A stretch of 64,000 bases of DNA from Tubulanus polymorphus. Lineage: Eukaryota > Nemertea > Palaeonemertea > Tubulaniformes > Tubulanidae. Where the stretch lies: assembly GCF_964204645.1 (NCBI RefSeq), contig NC_134027.1, positions 9,288,485 through 9,352,484 of the forward strand, in the 5' to 3' direction. How positions within the stretch are numbered: position 1 is the first letter of the stretch; every line of letters begins with the position of its first letter. Positions 1 to 13,505 of this stretch are shown here, piece by piece. The notes beneath the pieces were generated by a model, which saw only the letters and a program-made list of their open reading frames with translations, was not told the DNA's origin and ran no database searches. A program made the position numbers and the translations under genes.

Positions 1-769
1 AGCGTAATGACTGCCATTAATTCGCGATTATCTCATTTTGTCTCGTTTGGAAGACGCGGTTCATCGACGGCAATGTTTCAGAATACGACGAGAAGCCTAT
101 TTATAGAAGTAAATGACGGCACACCTCGTAAAAATGGATTTCTCGTTACGAGGTTCCCTTAAGAATTTTTATTAACGAATAGGGAATGCCATTGATTCAA
201 AAAATGCGGCGTTCACCCTAGATATGTGTTGATTCTTCTTTTCGTAATTTTTCTGTTCTTGAGATATAGTTAGCTTACATATGTAGAATTGATGATAAAA
301 TAAAGCGGTTCTGAAACTGTGTCGACTCTAAATGCACATAGTTTTGTCTCCGTCTTAATTTCATGTATGTATATTTGTTATCGAATGAGTGCACGGTGCT
401 CTTATAACAGTCGCAGGCGGATACGACAGAGAATGATGATTGCGAATCATGTCACCATGAGATCATTTCCAGGAAATGATTACAGAATCTCGACGACACG
501 ACGTTGTACTAGTAAACAGATGGAAAACACGTCGTTTAGAGCGTGCAATTCAAATCATTTACTGATATGACCGGAATCATATTTTTCCGCAGGAAACCTT
601 GACGATATGAAGGGAAATCGTATGGACGTAAATCTTTTGCATGAGCAGGGACTCCTTTATGCCGAGGTTAAGAAAATAAGTTTCTAATCTGTTTTTTACA
701 TCGATATTTGAATCATGGGCTATAGGATTTTCAACACCTTCATGTGAGATTGGCATTACTTGTACCCCG

Positions 770-1062
770 CGCATTCTCACCGGTAGGGATTCGAACCTGA
801 TGGCATCGAGACTCGCCCCGGTACGAAACCCTGCCACGGCTACATGCGCAGCTTATATGGTGTCATTATTAGCCAAATAGAAATCCTGTTTCATTTTAGC
901 CCGGTTTATAGTTTATCAACGAAATTTGCCTCAGTGATTATACATCGAGCAATCTGATAGGTGCCGCAAGTTTTCGCGCGACAAACTTGCGCATGTACCT
1001 GGCAGGGTTTCGTGCCGTGGCTGAGTCTAACCAGATCAGGTTCGAATCCCACCGTTTCCCGG
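770..1062. repeat. Dimeric inverted tRNA-derived SINE-like element, copy 1
   Basis: Two tRNA-like heads face outward. The left one (minus strand) has a Pol III B-box GGTTCGAATCC read from 797 to 787; the right one (plus strand) has the same box at 1039-1049. Each head also carries GGCAGGGTTTCGTGCCGTGGC-like A-box sequence. About 200 bases lie between them. The whole unit matches 5565-5898. Confidence 0.6.
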
Positions 1063-4000
1063 CGTTAAGAAAGGATGAGATGAAACCCGGGAAGTGCTGA
1101 AGAAAGGACAAAATGTTGTTGTTATGCAGACAGATCGAACGAATTAAAAATCCCCCGTGCCCTCAGCGTGGATTGTAAGCTCATTTCCGATTTGTACAAC
1201 GAGTCTGGCAATAAAAATGCCACTTTATCGGCGACGTGCGGGTTGTAAACATATAAATCGCTTTCGGTTTTATTTCGTTGGGCGTTCGTTGAGCACGCGC
1301 CGTGCTGGTTCTTGGTGTGCTAATGTTCGAAAAACTTGCCTTTATGGCCGACAAATCAGACTATTTGTAGCGTTCGTCACGTCTCTCGCGGCTCTTGCTG
1401 AATTACTTTTCACATCTACTGTATAGGCAAAGACCAAAGTCATCATTACCTGAAGTCCCTGATAATCACTTGTCTGTATGTGACATATAGATCGGGTGTC
1501 CAGGAAAAAAGAGTGAACAGGCAGTTATGAGCAAGCGATATAGAAAACCCGTATTCATTGAAGATTTTCACCGAAAAATATTTTGGGTATCGCTGCGAGT
1601 TTCGGATTTTATATTCAGTTTGGAATATGAAATTGCTATAGCATAACAAGCGTTGTAGCGTTTTTAAGCGAGGATGTAATCTATCTATTTGATATGTTTC
1701 GCTAGTGATGGGCTGTGGTACAACACCCGATTTATTTGATGAATGGTTGCTATTTTCGAACTCTGGTGGTGAAGCACCTCCAATGTCCAGTCTTCGGGGA
1801 GTGTCGGCGTAAAACGATTATTACGTTTAGCACTTTGTCAATTTCCGTATTAGCATAGAATGGTACATCATCCATAGTGTGGACGTGGAGACTTTCAAGG
1901 TTATCTACAATATTTTTTACACGAACACCGACACTTTGCCGACGTCAGACGTAGCTTTGATTTATGGTCGTAAACGTCACACCGTATACCGGACGGTTTG
2001 CATTATCGTTATACACTATCGCGAAGGCAAGAAGAACAAAGCGAAGGACGATGGGTGAAACCAGTGCCACATCAGGGGTGGATTCAAGGGAATGTACAGG
2101 GGGTGCGCCCCCCTTACAATGCCCATTTGCCCTGAAATCTCATGGGAGAACGAATCATATTAAACTTCTACCCTCAAAAGTTTAAATCCATAAGCTTGTT
2201 CCCTGTATTTTCACAAATGACTTAATTTTTTCCGATGAGCTTTCTTTCAGAACGCCCTCCTGATTATATGATACGCATTTTATGGATGCAACCCTCCCTG
2301 AATCAGACCATAGATCGGGCCCTACACTAGCCCGATACATAAAGTAACTTGCCGTAATAAGCTCGCCTTAGCCTTATAACAAATATAATCAAGTGTGAAG
2401 GCGGCACCTCTGGTCGAGCTAATTTGAGCTCACGACGGCTCAGAGCAAGCGGCGCTTTTTTCTGTACGACCGAAAATCAATTTTAATAGACCTTGTTGAT
2501 GCGCCGTCAATTGGATGTTTGATCGAAAACTACTTCCCAATCTCTCTCCAACTGACACGACAGTGAGTAGCGTTTGATATACATCACAGTGCTCGTCTAA
2601 CGTAACAAAAAATGAAAATCGACGAGTCAATTTTACAGATACGATCGCCGCGGAATATCGCTAGATTTATGAGTTTTCCACGTACACGAGGATAACAACG
2701 ATAAATGAGACGGAGCCATTCATAAACTAATCAGCCTAATACAGCTCTTCCACCATTAGTCGTCGAAATCAAAACGAACCCGATGCTTAAAACTGAAAAC
2801 TATCTTCGTTTTTCACTTTTGACCGATAAAGAAATGGTTACGGTGTGCGACTGTTTTATATGATTCGGTACTAACGGTTGAAGTGCGCGGAGACGTACCT
2901 ATGCGCCATGGCCGATTTGGTTTCCTAGCACAGCGGAAAGGTTTCACGCATAAGTGTTTGGTAAGATTTATCAATTGCGCCCATGTTTATTCCACTGTTT
3001 AGGCTTGTTGACACGAATATGGTGTATAGTTTCACTGATTTGGAGTGGGTTATATACTCTTGTGGTAGATTGATTAGCTCGATAAAGCCGTTGTTGAAAA
3101 ACCACCTCGATTCGTGGCACAGGCAGAATATATATGACAAGTCTCCACGTTCTAACGAACGGGCTATAAAATGTCAGCGCAAGCTTGAAAACGACATCGA
3201 TCAAAAATCCCCGCGTTCGAAGGCTGTGAAAACGGTGTTGAAATCAAGAGGTCCGGATTCGGAGTCCAATTTTAATTGAATCAAGCGGCGCCTTAAATGA
3301 CAAGGTGAATTGATATTCCAGATTTTATGAGTGTGTATTCTGGCCATAACATCTGATCATGGAGGTATAAACTAGAATTTATACGTCCATGATCTGATAA
3401 TGGATCACATAAAATAATATTCAACAGTTGTGTACAGGGGCATAACGTGGCTAATCCATCCCTTTTATGCCACCGTTGACATTGAAATATCCCAACGAAT
3501 CATACATTGCTATCATATCTTTACAGGAAGGCCTACGCCATATCGGCCATCTTGTGACCTTTTACTAGCGTTGTACGCTTGGGCGAACTTTCTTTTTATC
3601 GAAGGTCGAACTAAGTGAAACCGAATGTCAATTAGTCGAAGGTATAATAGTCCGGATGTAGCGAACCACGCAACTCAGTACGGTCGCTGAACACCAGATC
3701 TAGTCCAAGATGGCCGACACCATGAAACTCATTAAGACCGAACTATAGTGCGTTCGGTTATTAGCCCCGACCACTAGTCGACTAACTGCGAAAATGAAGT
3801 TCGCCAGAAATTCGATCATCATTTATATTTTGTCGTGCATTGGGTTGCGTGTATAGGTCGGTTCCAAACCACGTTTGTTTTTCATATACTGCGCAGATTC
3901 GGTATCATTATCTGAGTTATATTCTCGAAACGTTCTTTCACGTTGAGAAAAATACGGAGAACTCCTTAACGATGTTTCTTCATGCGCATCAACACGTCCT

Positions 4001-4557
4001 TGCGCGCGTGATGAAATGTCGATGATTTGAATATTTCTCTTATATTCGCGCGGGTTATTATTGGTTTCGTCGACTGTGACACAAGAAAAACGACGGTCTG
4101 ATTCTTCCACTGCCTTTGACACCGAGATGGATTTCTTCCTATGAATGAATCAACAACTCTTGCGGAAAATGATGGACTCCGCTATGAGTACCGTATACGT
4201 GATTTGACTCGGTGAAATTTGCCATGTTTTCAAGTAGTCCCTACATGATTACGAGTCATCGACTGCGCTACGGGATTTTCTTTTCAATTTCATGATACGG
4301 ATTTACTGGAGGCCTCTGTTTGTCGTTCGAAAGTTTGTCGTATAAGGCCGCCTGAATGTAGAGCTTTGTGAATTGAATGTTCTTCTGAATGATACACTCT
4401 TTTGAAAGAAAACGAATACTTTCTATAAATAGATTTGTTCGTCTTTACAGTTACATCATGATTAACATGACATCTAAATTTTTGTAAAAAGAATCCATTT
4501 GAAAATCCCTTCATCATAGAATATAAAATGATCATACCAAACTAATGGTAAAACGAG
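1063..4557. other. No gene recognised
   Basis: Only short ORFs without family resemblance. The longest minus-strand frame (4122-3823) is charged but has no supporting splice or homology signal. Confidence 0.5.
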
Positions 4558-4978
4558 AAAACCAACTTAAAAAGTCTATTCACGCCTTCAAAAATAACAC
4601 ATATATTTTGTTTAATATTGTCAACAATGATATAATATGAATCATACTAACAATATATAAAGTTATTTTGGATTTGAGTACATCAATAATTGAATTGAAT
4701 TGCCCCGCAACCAGTCTAGTCCCGATATATTGATGACGTAGGGCACATCCTCTCAAGAATTATTATTGAAATTTTATCAAAAATAAAATTAAAAGAGTCA
4801 ATGAATATACTTAAATTACAAAATGAACGCATATATTCACAACTGTGATACCTATTTTGAAACGCCAATATCTATGACGTTGTGCACATCTATTCACACA
4901 GAACCCTTTAAGTAACGCATGCTAGGTATCAATGTATATAAACATTATTGTAACGGTTTTTACGGCGTCGAAAAAGAA
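4558..4978 (+). repeat. Dispersed ~400-bp repeat family, copy 1
   Basis: Shares a long series of blocks with 6577-6983 and, inverted, with 13506-13962. These include AACACATATAT, TTGTC(G)ACAAT, TTGAATTG(A)CC, GCAACCAGTC, GACGTA(G)GGCACATCCTCT, TTTTGAAACGCCAATAT and an end ACGGCGTC(G)AAAAA. It has no coding capacity and is probably a non-autonomous mobile element. Confidence 0.65.
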
Positions 4979-5564
4979 TTTCGCTTCACTGAGCTGAAGG
5001 TAGACAGTTTTTGGGGCAGAGTTGTTTACTAGTGTGCATTCACTCGGAGAATTGCGGGTCGTGGAGAAAGTCAGAGTCCAATTAACACGTTTTAGAAATT
5101 GTAGATTGATGTCGAGTTTAATTTTCAACGCTCTAATCAATTTTGATATCGGCTTGACGCATGTGTGGTGATTTATCAAACATAAAGCGCAGTAGAAGCG
5201 ATATCTGCCGACAGCGAATATTCCGGCAAAGGACGAAGAAACAGCTTTCGTGTGCGAAAATGATTCTCTCTATTCAAGGTTATTATCGCCGCCGAATGCA
5301 AACTACGAACTGACACGTCACGTATCGCTGTTTTATCCAATTCATTTTATTATGAACGATGAGGTATCATGAATTATACGGAATGATTTAATGAACAGCG
5401 GCCAGTCGCGCGCAGTCAAGGCTTTGATTTGAATATTTCGATCGCTTATATCGGTTCCACAATCAATCCAACAGCAGAGACCAATCTTAAGACCATTCTA
5501 GAAAACTGTGCGAATCGTAATATTTCCTGCTATTTTGCGTATGTTGATTCTATACGTCGGTCAT

Positions 5565-5898
5565 CCTCTTCCTGCAGAGATTGTAACCCGATGACATCAA
5601 GACTCGCCCCGGCACGGAACCCTGCTACACTAGCCCGAGTGCGCGGCTATGGGCAGCTTAGATGATGTCATTAAAGCCAATCAGATATCCCGTTTTATTT
5701 TATCCCGGGTTTTACCATTGCAGTTTTTCCGTGACATTTGCCTCAGCGATACTATAAAACGAGCAATCTGATTGGTGTCGCAAGTTTTAAGGCGGCAAAC
5801 CTGCGCATTTACCTGCGCACACGGTCTAGCGTGGCTGAGTTTCGAACCGTGGCTGAGTCAAGCGATGCAATCAGGTTCGAACCCCTGCTGGGGGAGGA
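5565..5898. repeat. Dimeric inverted tRNA-derived SINE-like element, copy 2
   Basis: This copy has the same arrangement and middle sequence as 770-1062, including GAGCAATCTGATTGGTG and the TTTGCCTCAG segment. The right head has B-box GGTTCGAACCC at 5874-5884 and a short local duplication of GTGGCTGAGT. The left head is decayed at its B-box. Confidence 0.6.
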
Positions 5899-6576
5899 TG
5901 ACGTCTGTGGTTGTACACGTCAGATAAATCGGACGAAAACACACGTTGTCTGGTCGGATTTTCCGTATTTACTGGGCAGGAAAGCTATCGTGGTTACAGT
6001 GTTATTATTCGAGGGAAGGCGATCTGTAAAATTGATACGCATCGACCATTATAACATGGATAATTGCTCAAAGAAGCCGGGATTTGCCCCGACGCTACCC
6101 GCTGTTTATGTACTTCCGTCCATAATTAGGCTAGGATTCCGACCGATTCACTGGCAAAATTGACAGTCTGGATATTCATAGACGAAATACTTATTTGATC
6201 AACAACCGTCAATATTTTAGCGAGCCGCTCAGATGAGAGCAAATTAACCTGTATCGAACACAACCGCCCAATTTTACCATTCCGTACCATCACCATTTAA
6301 TGGTGACGTATACACAAAGCTACCAATAAACATGATAATCGGTATGATTTGACGGTGCTTGGATATTCCGCCAGATGATCTTTAAGATAAATTACATTTC
6401 TCCGAATAAAAACCCGGACCTATTGAATTGGGCGAATATACGCGCCGAAATAAATTAGAATATAGATGTCCGCTAAGGCTCAGTCCGAATGGAGTCATTG
6501 GGTTTGTTCAACGGGTGAATACGATACAACATCGTTTGCAACGGCATCAAAACAAGATATCAACACCGGTGGAAAA

Positions 6577-6983
6577 GAAAACTCACTTGGAAGTTTATTG
6601 CCACCTTGAAAAATAGCACATATATGATGCTTCATATTATCGACAATGGATAATGTAATATGAATTATATGATAACAAGGATCAAAGATTTGAATATCGA
6701 TAATTGAATCGAATTGACCGGCAACCAGTCTAGCCCCGTTATATCGATGATAGTTCACATCCTCTCAAAAATGATTATTACGATTTATCGAAAAAAGTAT
6801 GTATGATATGAAATATACTTAATTACAAACATGACAAAATTCAATTAATTGTTATTTTGAAACGCCAATATTGAGGACGTAATACACATCGACTCACACA
6901 GAACACCTTAAATGCATGACTAAGAAGTATCAATCAATGTGTATAGAAATTATTCTAACGGTAACACGGCGTCAAAAAAGATT
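6577..6983 (+). repeat. Dispersed ~400-bp repeat family, copy 2
   Basis: Same order of blocks as the copy at 4558-4978, in the same orientation and about 2 kb away. It has small internal deletions around 6,780-6,830. Confidence 0.65.
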
Positions 6984-8539
6984 GAGTTGACGAATTGCTG
7001 GATGAACGAGGCACTTTCATTTTACATAATGATCCTGCATCGCTAGTTTTAATTGAGTCATTAATTGAATTTTGTTTCCACGGAGATGGCTGCGTGTATT
7101 AATTAATGAATGTTCGCTCAACCAAAAAATTAGGAACGTTAATTCTACCGGTTGCGAAAGAAGAAATGTGTTAAAAAATCAGTCCAAGTTATTTCTCTAT
7201 TGATACTCGCCAACCAAGTATGATTTAAATATATATTCACAGGTCAGAGTGGAGTGCGTGGATTCAAAGAATCGATTACGTTGCGTCTAGACAGTAGATT
7301 AATGGGCCGATTTGTTGTCCCATCGTGTTTAAACGAAGGAATAACATTCGCGTGATGGAACTTGAACAGGGATAATACACCCGCGGTTTAACGGCCTGCA
7401 TGCACGAACGCGCTGAGCTTTTTGAGGGGCAGTTCTATTTCAAGAACGAGGGTACTTTTTCAAAAGGGATGAAAAAGGGGTGGCACTTTCGTATTGAAAA
7501 GCGGAGATCTTCAAAATGTGTTTAATATGATCCTTTTGATAACCTGAACTTAAACAACGTCTCATTTATGATTTCTATGATTAGGATTACTTTTGATTTT
7601 CCAACAAAAAAAAACATGAAAATTGTATCCAAATTTCAAAAGATCTCGACCCGAATTCGTTGAGACCACTTTTTGAAGGGCACTTTGAAAATTTTAGGTT
7701 GGTCGTTCACTTTGCCCGAACCGAAATTCTTATAAGGATGGAATCAATGGATTTTGCCTCCTCGGCGTTTTGATAATCAAAGCTTCAGAATTTATGTGAT
7801 AATGTTTATTCTGTGCCTTACGTGTTAATTTCGTAATACAATATATAATATATACACATACTATCAATCCGAAGAAAGATTTCTCGTCGTCGGTCATTTC
7901 GCCATCAACCTGTGGGTAAATAATGAGTCACAGACGTGCAGGCGATAAGTCGTCTGCAACAACGCAAAACCAGCGAGAAATAAGCCGCCGAGCGGCAAAT
8001 GCAATAAGGCGCAGCGATCATACTTTGATTTCCTGTCGTGACAGATTTTGTTGGATTTACCGAGGTGCTGATATACTGCCAGATCAGGCAGATTAAATAA
8101 TAATAACTTCAACACATCACATAACTTCAGGGCAACCATCAAGGCGGCCGCATCGCGACTCAATATACAATAAAGCGACGTGGTTTCATTTAGTTCACCG
8201 TCTGCTGAAGTCGTCTCCGCGCGTATTGAGAGAAAATTCGTGATCTTCTATTGTAATAATCGCTGTGTCAGGTTGAATTTGTACTTTCCCAACACTGCGA
8301 GGTAACGCCGATAGAAACCCCCAATTCGATTTTCTCATCAGTGTTACGTCGCAGATAAACTAAGCTGACAAGAAAAGTGGCTGATGCTGAAAGAAAAGCC
8401 GCACGCGTCCGTCCTCGAGTAACAAATATGCCGCCGAAGTTTCTAAATGAATATCAAATGAAAAATTTAAAACGTATAACTCTGGCTAAGATTTCTGTTT
8501 GGCTAATAATGACTACATCTGAGCCGCGCTGTCGGGTTA
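6984..8539. other. No gene recognised
   Basis: AT-rich stretch with nothing I could assign. Confidence 0.5.
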
Positions 8540-8607
8540 ATCAGGTAGGGTTTCGTGCCGTGGCAGTCTCGATGTCCTCGGGTTCGAATCCCTGTCGAGG
8601 GAGGATG
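8540..8607 (+). repeat. Single tRNA-like SINE head
   Basis: AGGGTTTCGTGCCGTGGCAG followed by GGTTCGAATCC at 8581-8591 matches one head of the dimeric elements. The second head and the middle segment are absent, so this is a monomer or fragment. Confidence 0.5.
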
Positions 8608-9249
8608 TGTGTAACTCCTATACGCATTCGGGAAATGGCTGTCACGCCGCTCGCTATCCATCTCTTTCTTCCGCACGCGACAAGCGCAATCATCAACGCC
8701 GATAGTTATAGTTTTCAAATTGCAATAACGTCGATATCGGTCCGATAACTCATCGGTGACGTTTATATCTTATTAATGAAAATCCTCACAATTTCGGCTC
8801 ATAAGGGTCGTAGTAATAAAACTCTCCTTGCTCGACACACTGTTTCGTTTAGCGATGGCAGCAAAATAGCGGCGTCGCATGCTTTTATGATATTGGTGAT
8901 TTATCACGGCGAAGATGAAATAGCTGAAATTGGTCATTAAAATGTCAAGGGAAATGTTTTATGCGCTATTTTCTACAAAATACTGGGAAAATTGAAAGAT
9001 GAATAGCGAATTATCAGTTGTTTTCATGCACTGATTATAACCGCGCAGCAGGATCATGGCGAGGTGTTGTGTTCGGTGCTCAGGTAACTGATGATACTGC
9101 ATTCATATGCCGCCTACTACTTATTGCCTGCAACAAATCTGAAACCTTCAATACCGTTAATCGACACAGACCATTCCTTTATTTCTCGCTTGATGCTAAC
9201 GACATAAGTATTAATGATATTTTTTTTCATCTTAAAATAGGGATTGATC

Positions 9250-9372
9250 CTGTTATTTATTTGGTTGGTAAATTTCGTTTGAATTTTCTGATTGAGTGTC
9301 CCTTACAAACCCACCACACCTGCCGGGAGCCGGGTTTGATTTTGAAATCGGAAATCGAAGTACAGCTATAGT
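9250..9372 (+). repeat. Dispersed repeat paired with an inverted copy at 18.8 kb
   Basis: Blocks AAATTTCGTTTGA, GTGTCCCTTACAAACCCACC, TTTGATTTTGAAATCG and CGAAGTACAG(C)TATAG recur inverted at 18777-18895. It lies inside a chance ORF and shows no coding evidence of its own. Confidence 0.5.
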
Positions 9373-11184
9373 ATTGATGATATTAATAGTAATAGTAATT
9401 CAATTTCCATAGCGCTCTTTTCACTGTGAAACAATGTTCAACGGCGCCTTCCATTGAATCAGTATCATTAACCCCAGCCTATGACACTAACTATTTATCT
9501 GATTCAGTCATCTCTCCCTGGAGAGAAGTAACATCCGAGCAGTTGTTGGGCGCTCAGGGGTCCGAAAAATATCTGCTTTTATTTCGGTGGTTTCTTCAAA
9601 TTGCGGCATCATTGTAAACGCACCCAAATATGCGAAAATACATCAAATTCACGAAGTTTTGTTGTCGAAACGTTGTTATTGCTCTGTCATGGTAAGCGCC
9701 CATTATGGTAAGCAGTGTATATATACCATGGAAACTACTGGGATCGTGTGCGATGTTAACATATATTTTCAGAACGTGTGACGAAATCAAATCATGAAAT
9801 CATGTTTTAACAACGTTCGTTATTTTGGCCTTAACCTATCCGTATTTTCTTTCGAAATTCCTTTCTCGAATGATTGATGTTTTATCAGAGGAGACGGGTC
9901 TATTTTCTGCGGTAATTTTTGCAATTCAAAACTCATTCTTACATTCCGTTTTTTTCTCGTCGGTGGTCGCGTTATTTCAAATATTTGCAGAATGCAAATG
10001 TTGAAAATTTCTAGGTATATTAATTATACAGTCCGCTCGTGTTTTTATAAACGCAATTTCGTTTGTTTGAAACTGACGCAGCTGTTTTACAGTAAGAAAC
10101 CTGTCAGCTCACCGATCCGAGAACTACACTAACCGCCATATTACGCTGAAGAATATCTCCAACGCACAAGAACGTTTACGCAAAAAATGCAGGCCTTCGG
10201 GAAAACGCCGACGGAAGTCTAAACGTATACGTTACTTCTGTCTGTCAATGAAATGTCAAGGTCACTTCGTTGATATTGGTGCAAAGTGGATTTGCCGATT
10301 AATCGCATACATTTGGTAATTGACATGCGTTTGAAATACTTCTTTGAAAGTAAACTGGATTTTGTGTCATTTCATTGAGCGGATTTTGTTACAGACTATC
10401 ATCATTTCTAGAAAAAAAGTACGTGGGAAACTTAACTGCTACCACCGAAACCTGTGCGCGATAAATCGTTCTATCTGGTATAAGAATAAAGAATCAAATC
10501 TAAAACAAAACATGCCTACGAATAAATGCGCCTACAGCAACCAAGTCTGTAGTGCTATAAAAAACCTCAAAATCCAATCATAATTTATCTAAATAATTCA
10601 AATTTCAATCGTCACCAATGTTTGGAAGAATTACGTTGATTTTTTAGAGCTGAGTAGAAAATCAACAAATGGATATCGCGATATTGCCATATTGTTTACC
10701 TTCTGCCGCAAATCCCGCAACATTGTGGATATATAGCAAACCAATATTATTCATTTTTACAAAACGTACTTTCTTGATTTGGCAGTTTCATTTTTGGAAT
10801 AACTATGTCATGGTAGACATAGATTTGATCTGCATAAATATAGCTTTTAAAATATCAGAGTTACATTTTTGAAAAATAGCATTTTATCAATCATTTTATA
10901 TCTGAGATTATTTTCTTGTTTCTCTTTGTACCATTTATGACTGCCAAGCCTAGTTACTCTGGTCTGAGAAGCTTTGTTCTCATAGTATCTTAAAGTCAAC
11001 AAACCACAACATTTGCCTAGATACTTAATGGTGACACTAATTACAAAGTTTGTTTTCTTGGCAATCTGGCATCTATCCGTTGTCAGAGCCCAAGTACCTG
11101 GATCCTCCAATCAGATGAATCTTTGCTAGATTGGGTTTGTAGGTGGAGCCAGAGTCATCAAGGTCCAGCTCAGGCCTAGCTGGG
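9373..11184. other. No gene recognised
   Basis: Short ORFs only; low-complexity A/T tracts near 10,400-10,600. Confidence 0.5.
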
Positions 11185-11264
11185 TTATTCTGACTTTGGA
11201 TTTCATCAAATAAACCCAATCTGCAATTAAAGATTCACTCTCGTATTTTCATTGGATTTTCAGG
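11185..11264 (+). repeat. Exact 80-bp direct repeat, copy 1
   Basis: Identical to 11662-11741 as far as I can read, with start points 477 bases apart. It ends in a splice-acceptor-like tract (CATTGGATTTTCAG) and here is followed at once by GTAAGAT, which resembles a donor. Confidence 0.85.
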
Positions 11265-11661
11265 TAAGATATTTAGTACACTTTGTTATTCATAGTGTTT
11301 CCATTTATTACAACTTAGCTTAGGCCTAAAACAATATAGTATAATTTGTCTGCTATATTCTCGCCTCCCCCGAGTGAAGTATTCTACCGATCCTTATGGA
11401 TCTCCATTATTAAAGAAATCGAATGTAAATTAGAATTACAAATAACTGAAATTAGTTGCTTTAAACCATGCAAGACGCATATATTCGAATTACAAACTAA
11501 AACTTAAGCTGGCAATTTGAGTACTCTGTGTATATATATATACATATATATATTTATATAATTAGTCAACAAGGTGTTATGACGATATGATATATAATCT
11601 CAGTAATTATTAGTATAATCATGTATATTCAAATGTATAAACTATGACTTTTAATATCTTT

Positions 11662-11741
11662 TTATTCTGACTTTGGATTTCATCAAATAAACCCAATCTG
11701 CAATTAAAGATTCACTCTCGTATTTTCATTGGATTTTCAGG
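11662..11741 (+). repeat. Exact 80-bp direct repeat, copy 2
   Basis: Second identical copy. The unique segment between the copies (11265-11661) is AT-rich and includes a short TA microsatellite near 11,531-11,565. The perfect identity points to a recent duplication or insertion event. Confidence 0.85.
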
Positions 11742-11970
11742 AATTTCAGGATCACAAAACATAATTATAACCGCGGTGGTTCATCCCAAAAACCTCCGCA
11801 TTAAAGATACATTGATTACACAACTCATGAAAATAGTACTAAATGCTTGCACTTGTTTCGTTTTTGTTTCATTTACGGGTAATTTATCTCAAAGCTGTGG
11901 GTTCTTTCTGAATGTAGATGTAATTCACAGACTGTATTCGCGTTAGCTTTAGGGAAAATGTCATAGATAT

Positions 11971-12090
11971 CGGCGTTTTTGGTCGAGCATCGGTGTTTTT
12001 GGTCGAGCCTAATTTGGCACGGGCAAAACTTAGAGGATGCCTGACTTCAAGAACTTTTCCTGATTAGGATCTGACCAACGATGAGAATTA
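11971..12090 (+). repeat. Repeat with TTTTTGGTCGAGC units, copy 1
   Basis: A 19-base unit (CGGCGTTTTTGGTCGAGCA type) occurs twice in tandem. It is followed by AATTTGGCACGGGC, TTAGAGGATGCCTGACTTCA and GATCTGACCAA, all shared with 16107-16200. Confidence 0.6.
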
Positions 12091-13505
12091 CATGTACTTT
12101 TACACCAAATTAAGCCTTATTCGCGATTAAATGTATGATTTGATTTATTCGTTTTTTTAAAGCTTTCAATGTAAGTAAAGAGCATTATTATTCAAAAAGA
12201 AAGCCGTGTCATAAGTTCTGTTCGCTTTTGCTCTCTAAGGACGATCGTAGTTTCTGGCGGAGTCGACTGACTGCTGTGACGGCAGACTTTTACTTCATCT
12301 AAACGCTCTCTAATGGAAGAACCGTTAATAATTCACCAGTTCACGGCAAGCTGTCTCGAAACATCCGTCAGCTAAATAAGTAATTACTCGACGCGTGTTT
12401 TCGATGCTTCTTCTGCTTACCTTTGACATCGCTGATCTTCGCCCCGGCGAAGATTTCATCCGCTTTTCAATCTTGAATGCCGGCACGAAACAAATAACTC
12501 ATTACGAATGTAACACCTTTCGTCAAAAGGTTAGATAGAATACGTTGACGTTTTCAAACTTCTCGGTCATAGACATGAGGTATGACGTAGTCTTGGTTTA
12601 TATTTCACATGTTTGTGCTGTTAATTAAGCTGTGATTCAAAGGCAATGGTGCACTCGCGCAGCTATTGTGGCAATCGAGGATTCCACGTATGGCAGGCGA
12701 GGATCCACCCGATGTCGCTAGTAGATAGTCGGTATTCCCACTTTTGATTTATCCTATATTACTTTTCTATTAAATGAATCAATTATAAATGAAACTATGC
12801 CGACGTTTGAATAGAATGATTCATTTATTGTATAATTGGTGGGTGCATGAATAATATATGGATTCGGGAGTCAAAAATCCACTTTTGACAACTGAAGACC
12901 TTTTACCCGTCACGCCATCTGGTGAGACAGCTGGCTATGCGGATCCCCATTGTAAAGTATGATTTTCAATGAAAATCACACCAATGGACTGTAATAATTG
13001 CTAAGTAATTAACGAACTATTTTGGTTCAAATTTCACATCGGAGATTTTTGCTAATGATAGCACCAAAATATGTAGGGCATTCATCGCGGTAATTAATTG
13101 ATACACACGTATCAATGACTTTGATTGATCCATCGACCGTTACTTTTTTTTACTGCGCCATAAAATGATACAACCATAACCAGTATCGTTCGCAATGTTT
13201 TACAATGGCGTGGCATATTCGTGCCGAAGCCAATGCTCCTCGATCGCTTGCTACCCGCAGACTTGTCACCAAAGTTAAAAAACCTATTTACAGTTGAGAT
13301 GATTGATCGCAAAAACAATGTATCGGTAACAACGCTAAGCCGGGGAGAACTGACGTGCCACACAATCACATCATTAACGGATCTGTTATTTGATATCATA
13401 ATCCACCCTCTAAAAAATGCGCTTACAATTAATACCATTCATACGCGGCAAATCACCGAGTGTGCAATGTACATAATTTTAACTAAAACCGGTCTGTGTT
13501 CGGAC
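12091..13505. other. No gene recognised
   Basis: Overlapping plus and minus frames of about 100 codons at 13.1-13.5 kb shadow one another and show no domain. Confidence 0.45.

Noticed and set aside
5738-6163. 141-codon plus-strand ORF
   Set aside because: It overlaps the SINE-like dimer and shows no domain.
8377-8748. 123-codon plus-strand ORF
   Set aside because: It spans a tRNA-like SINE head; chance reading.
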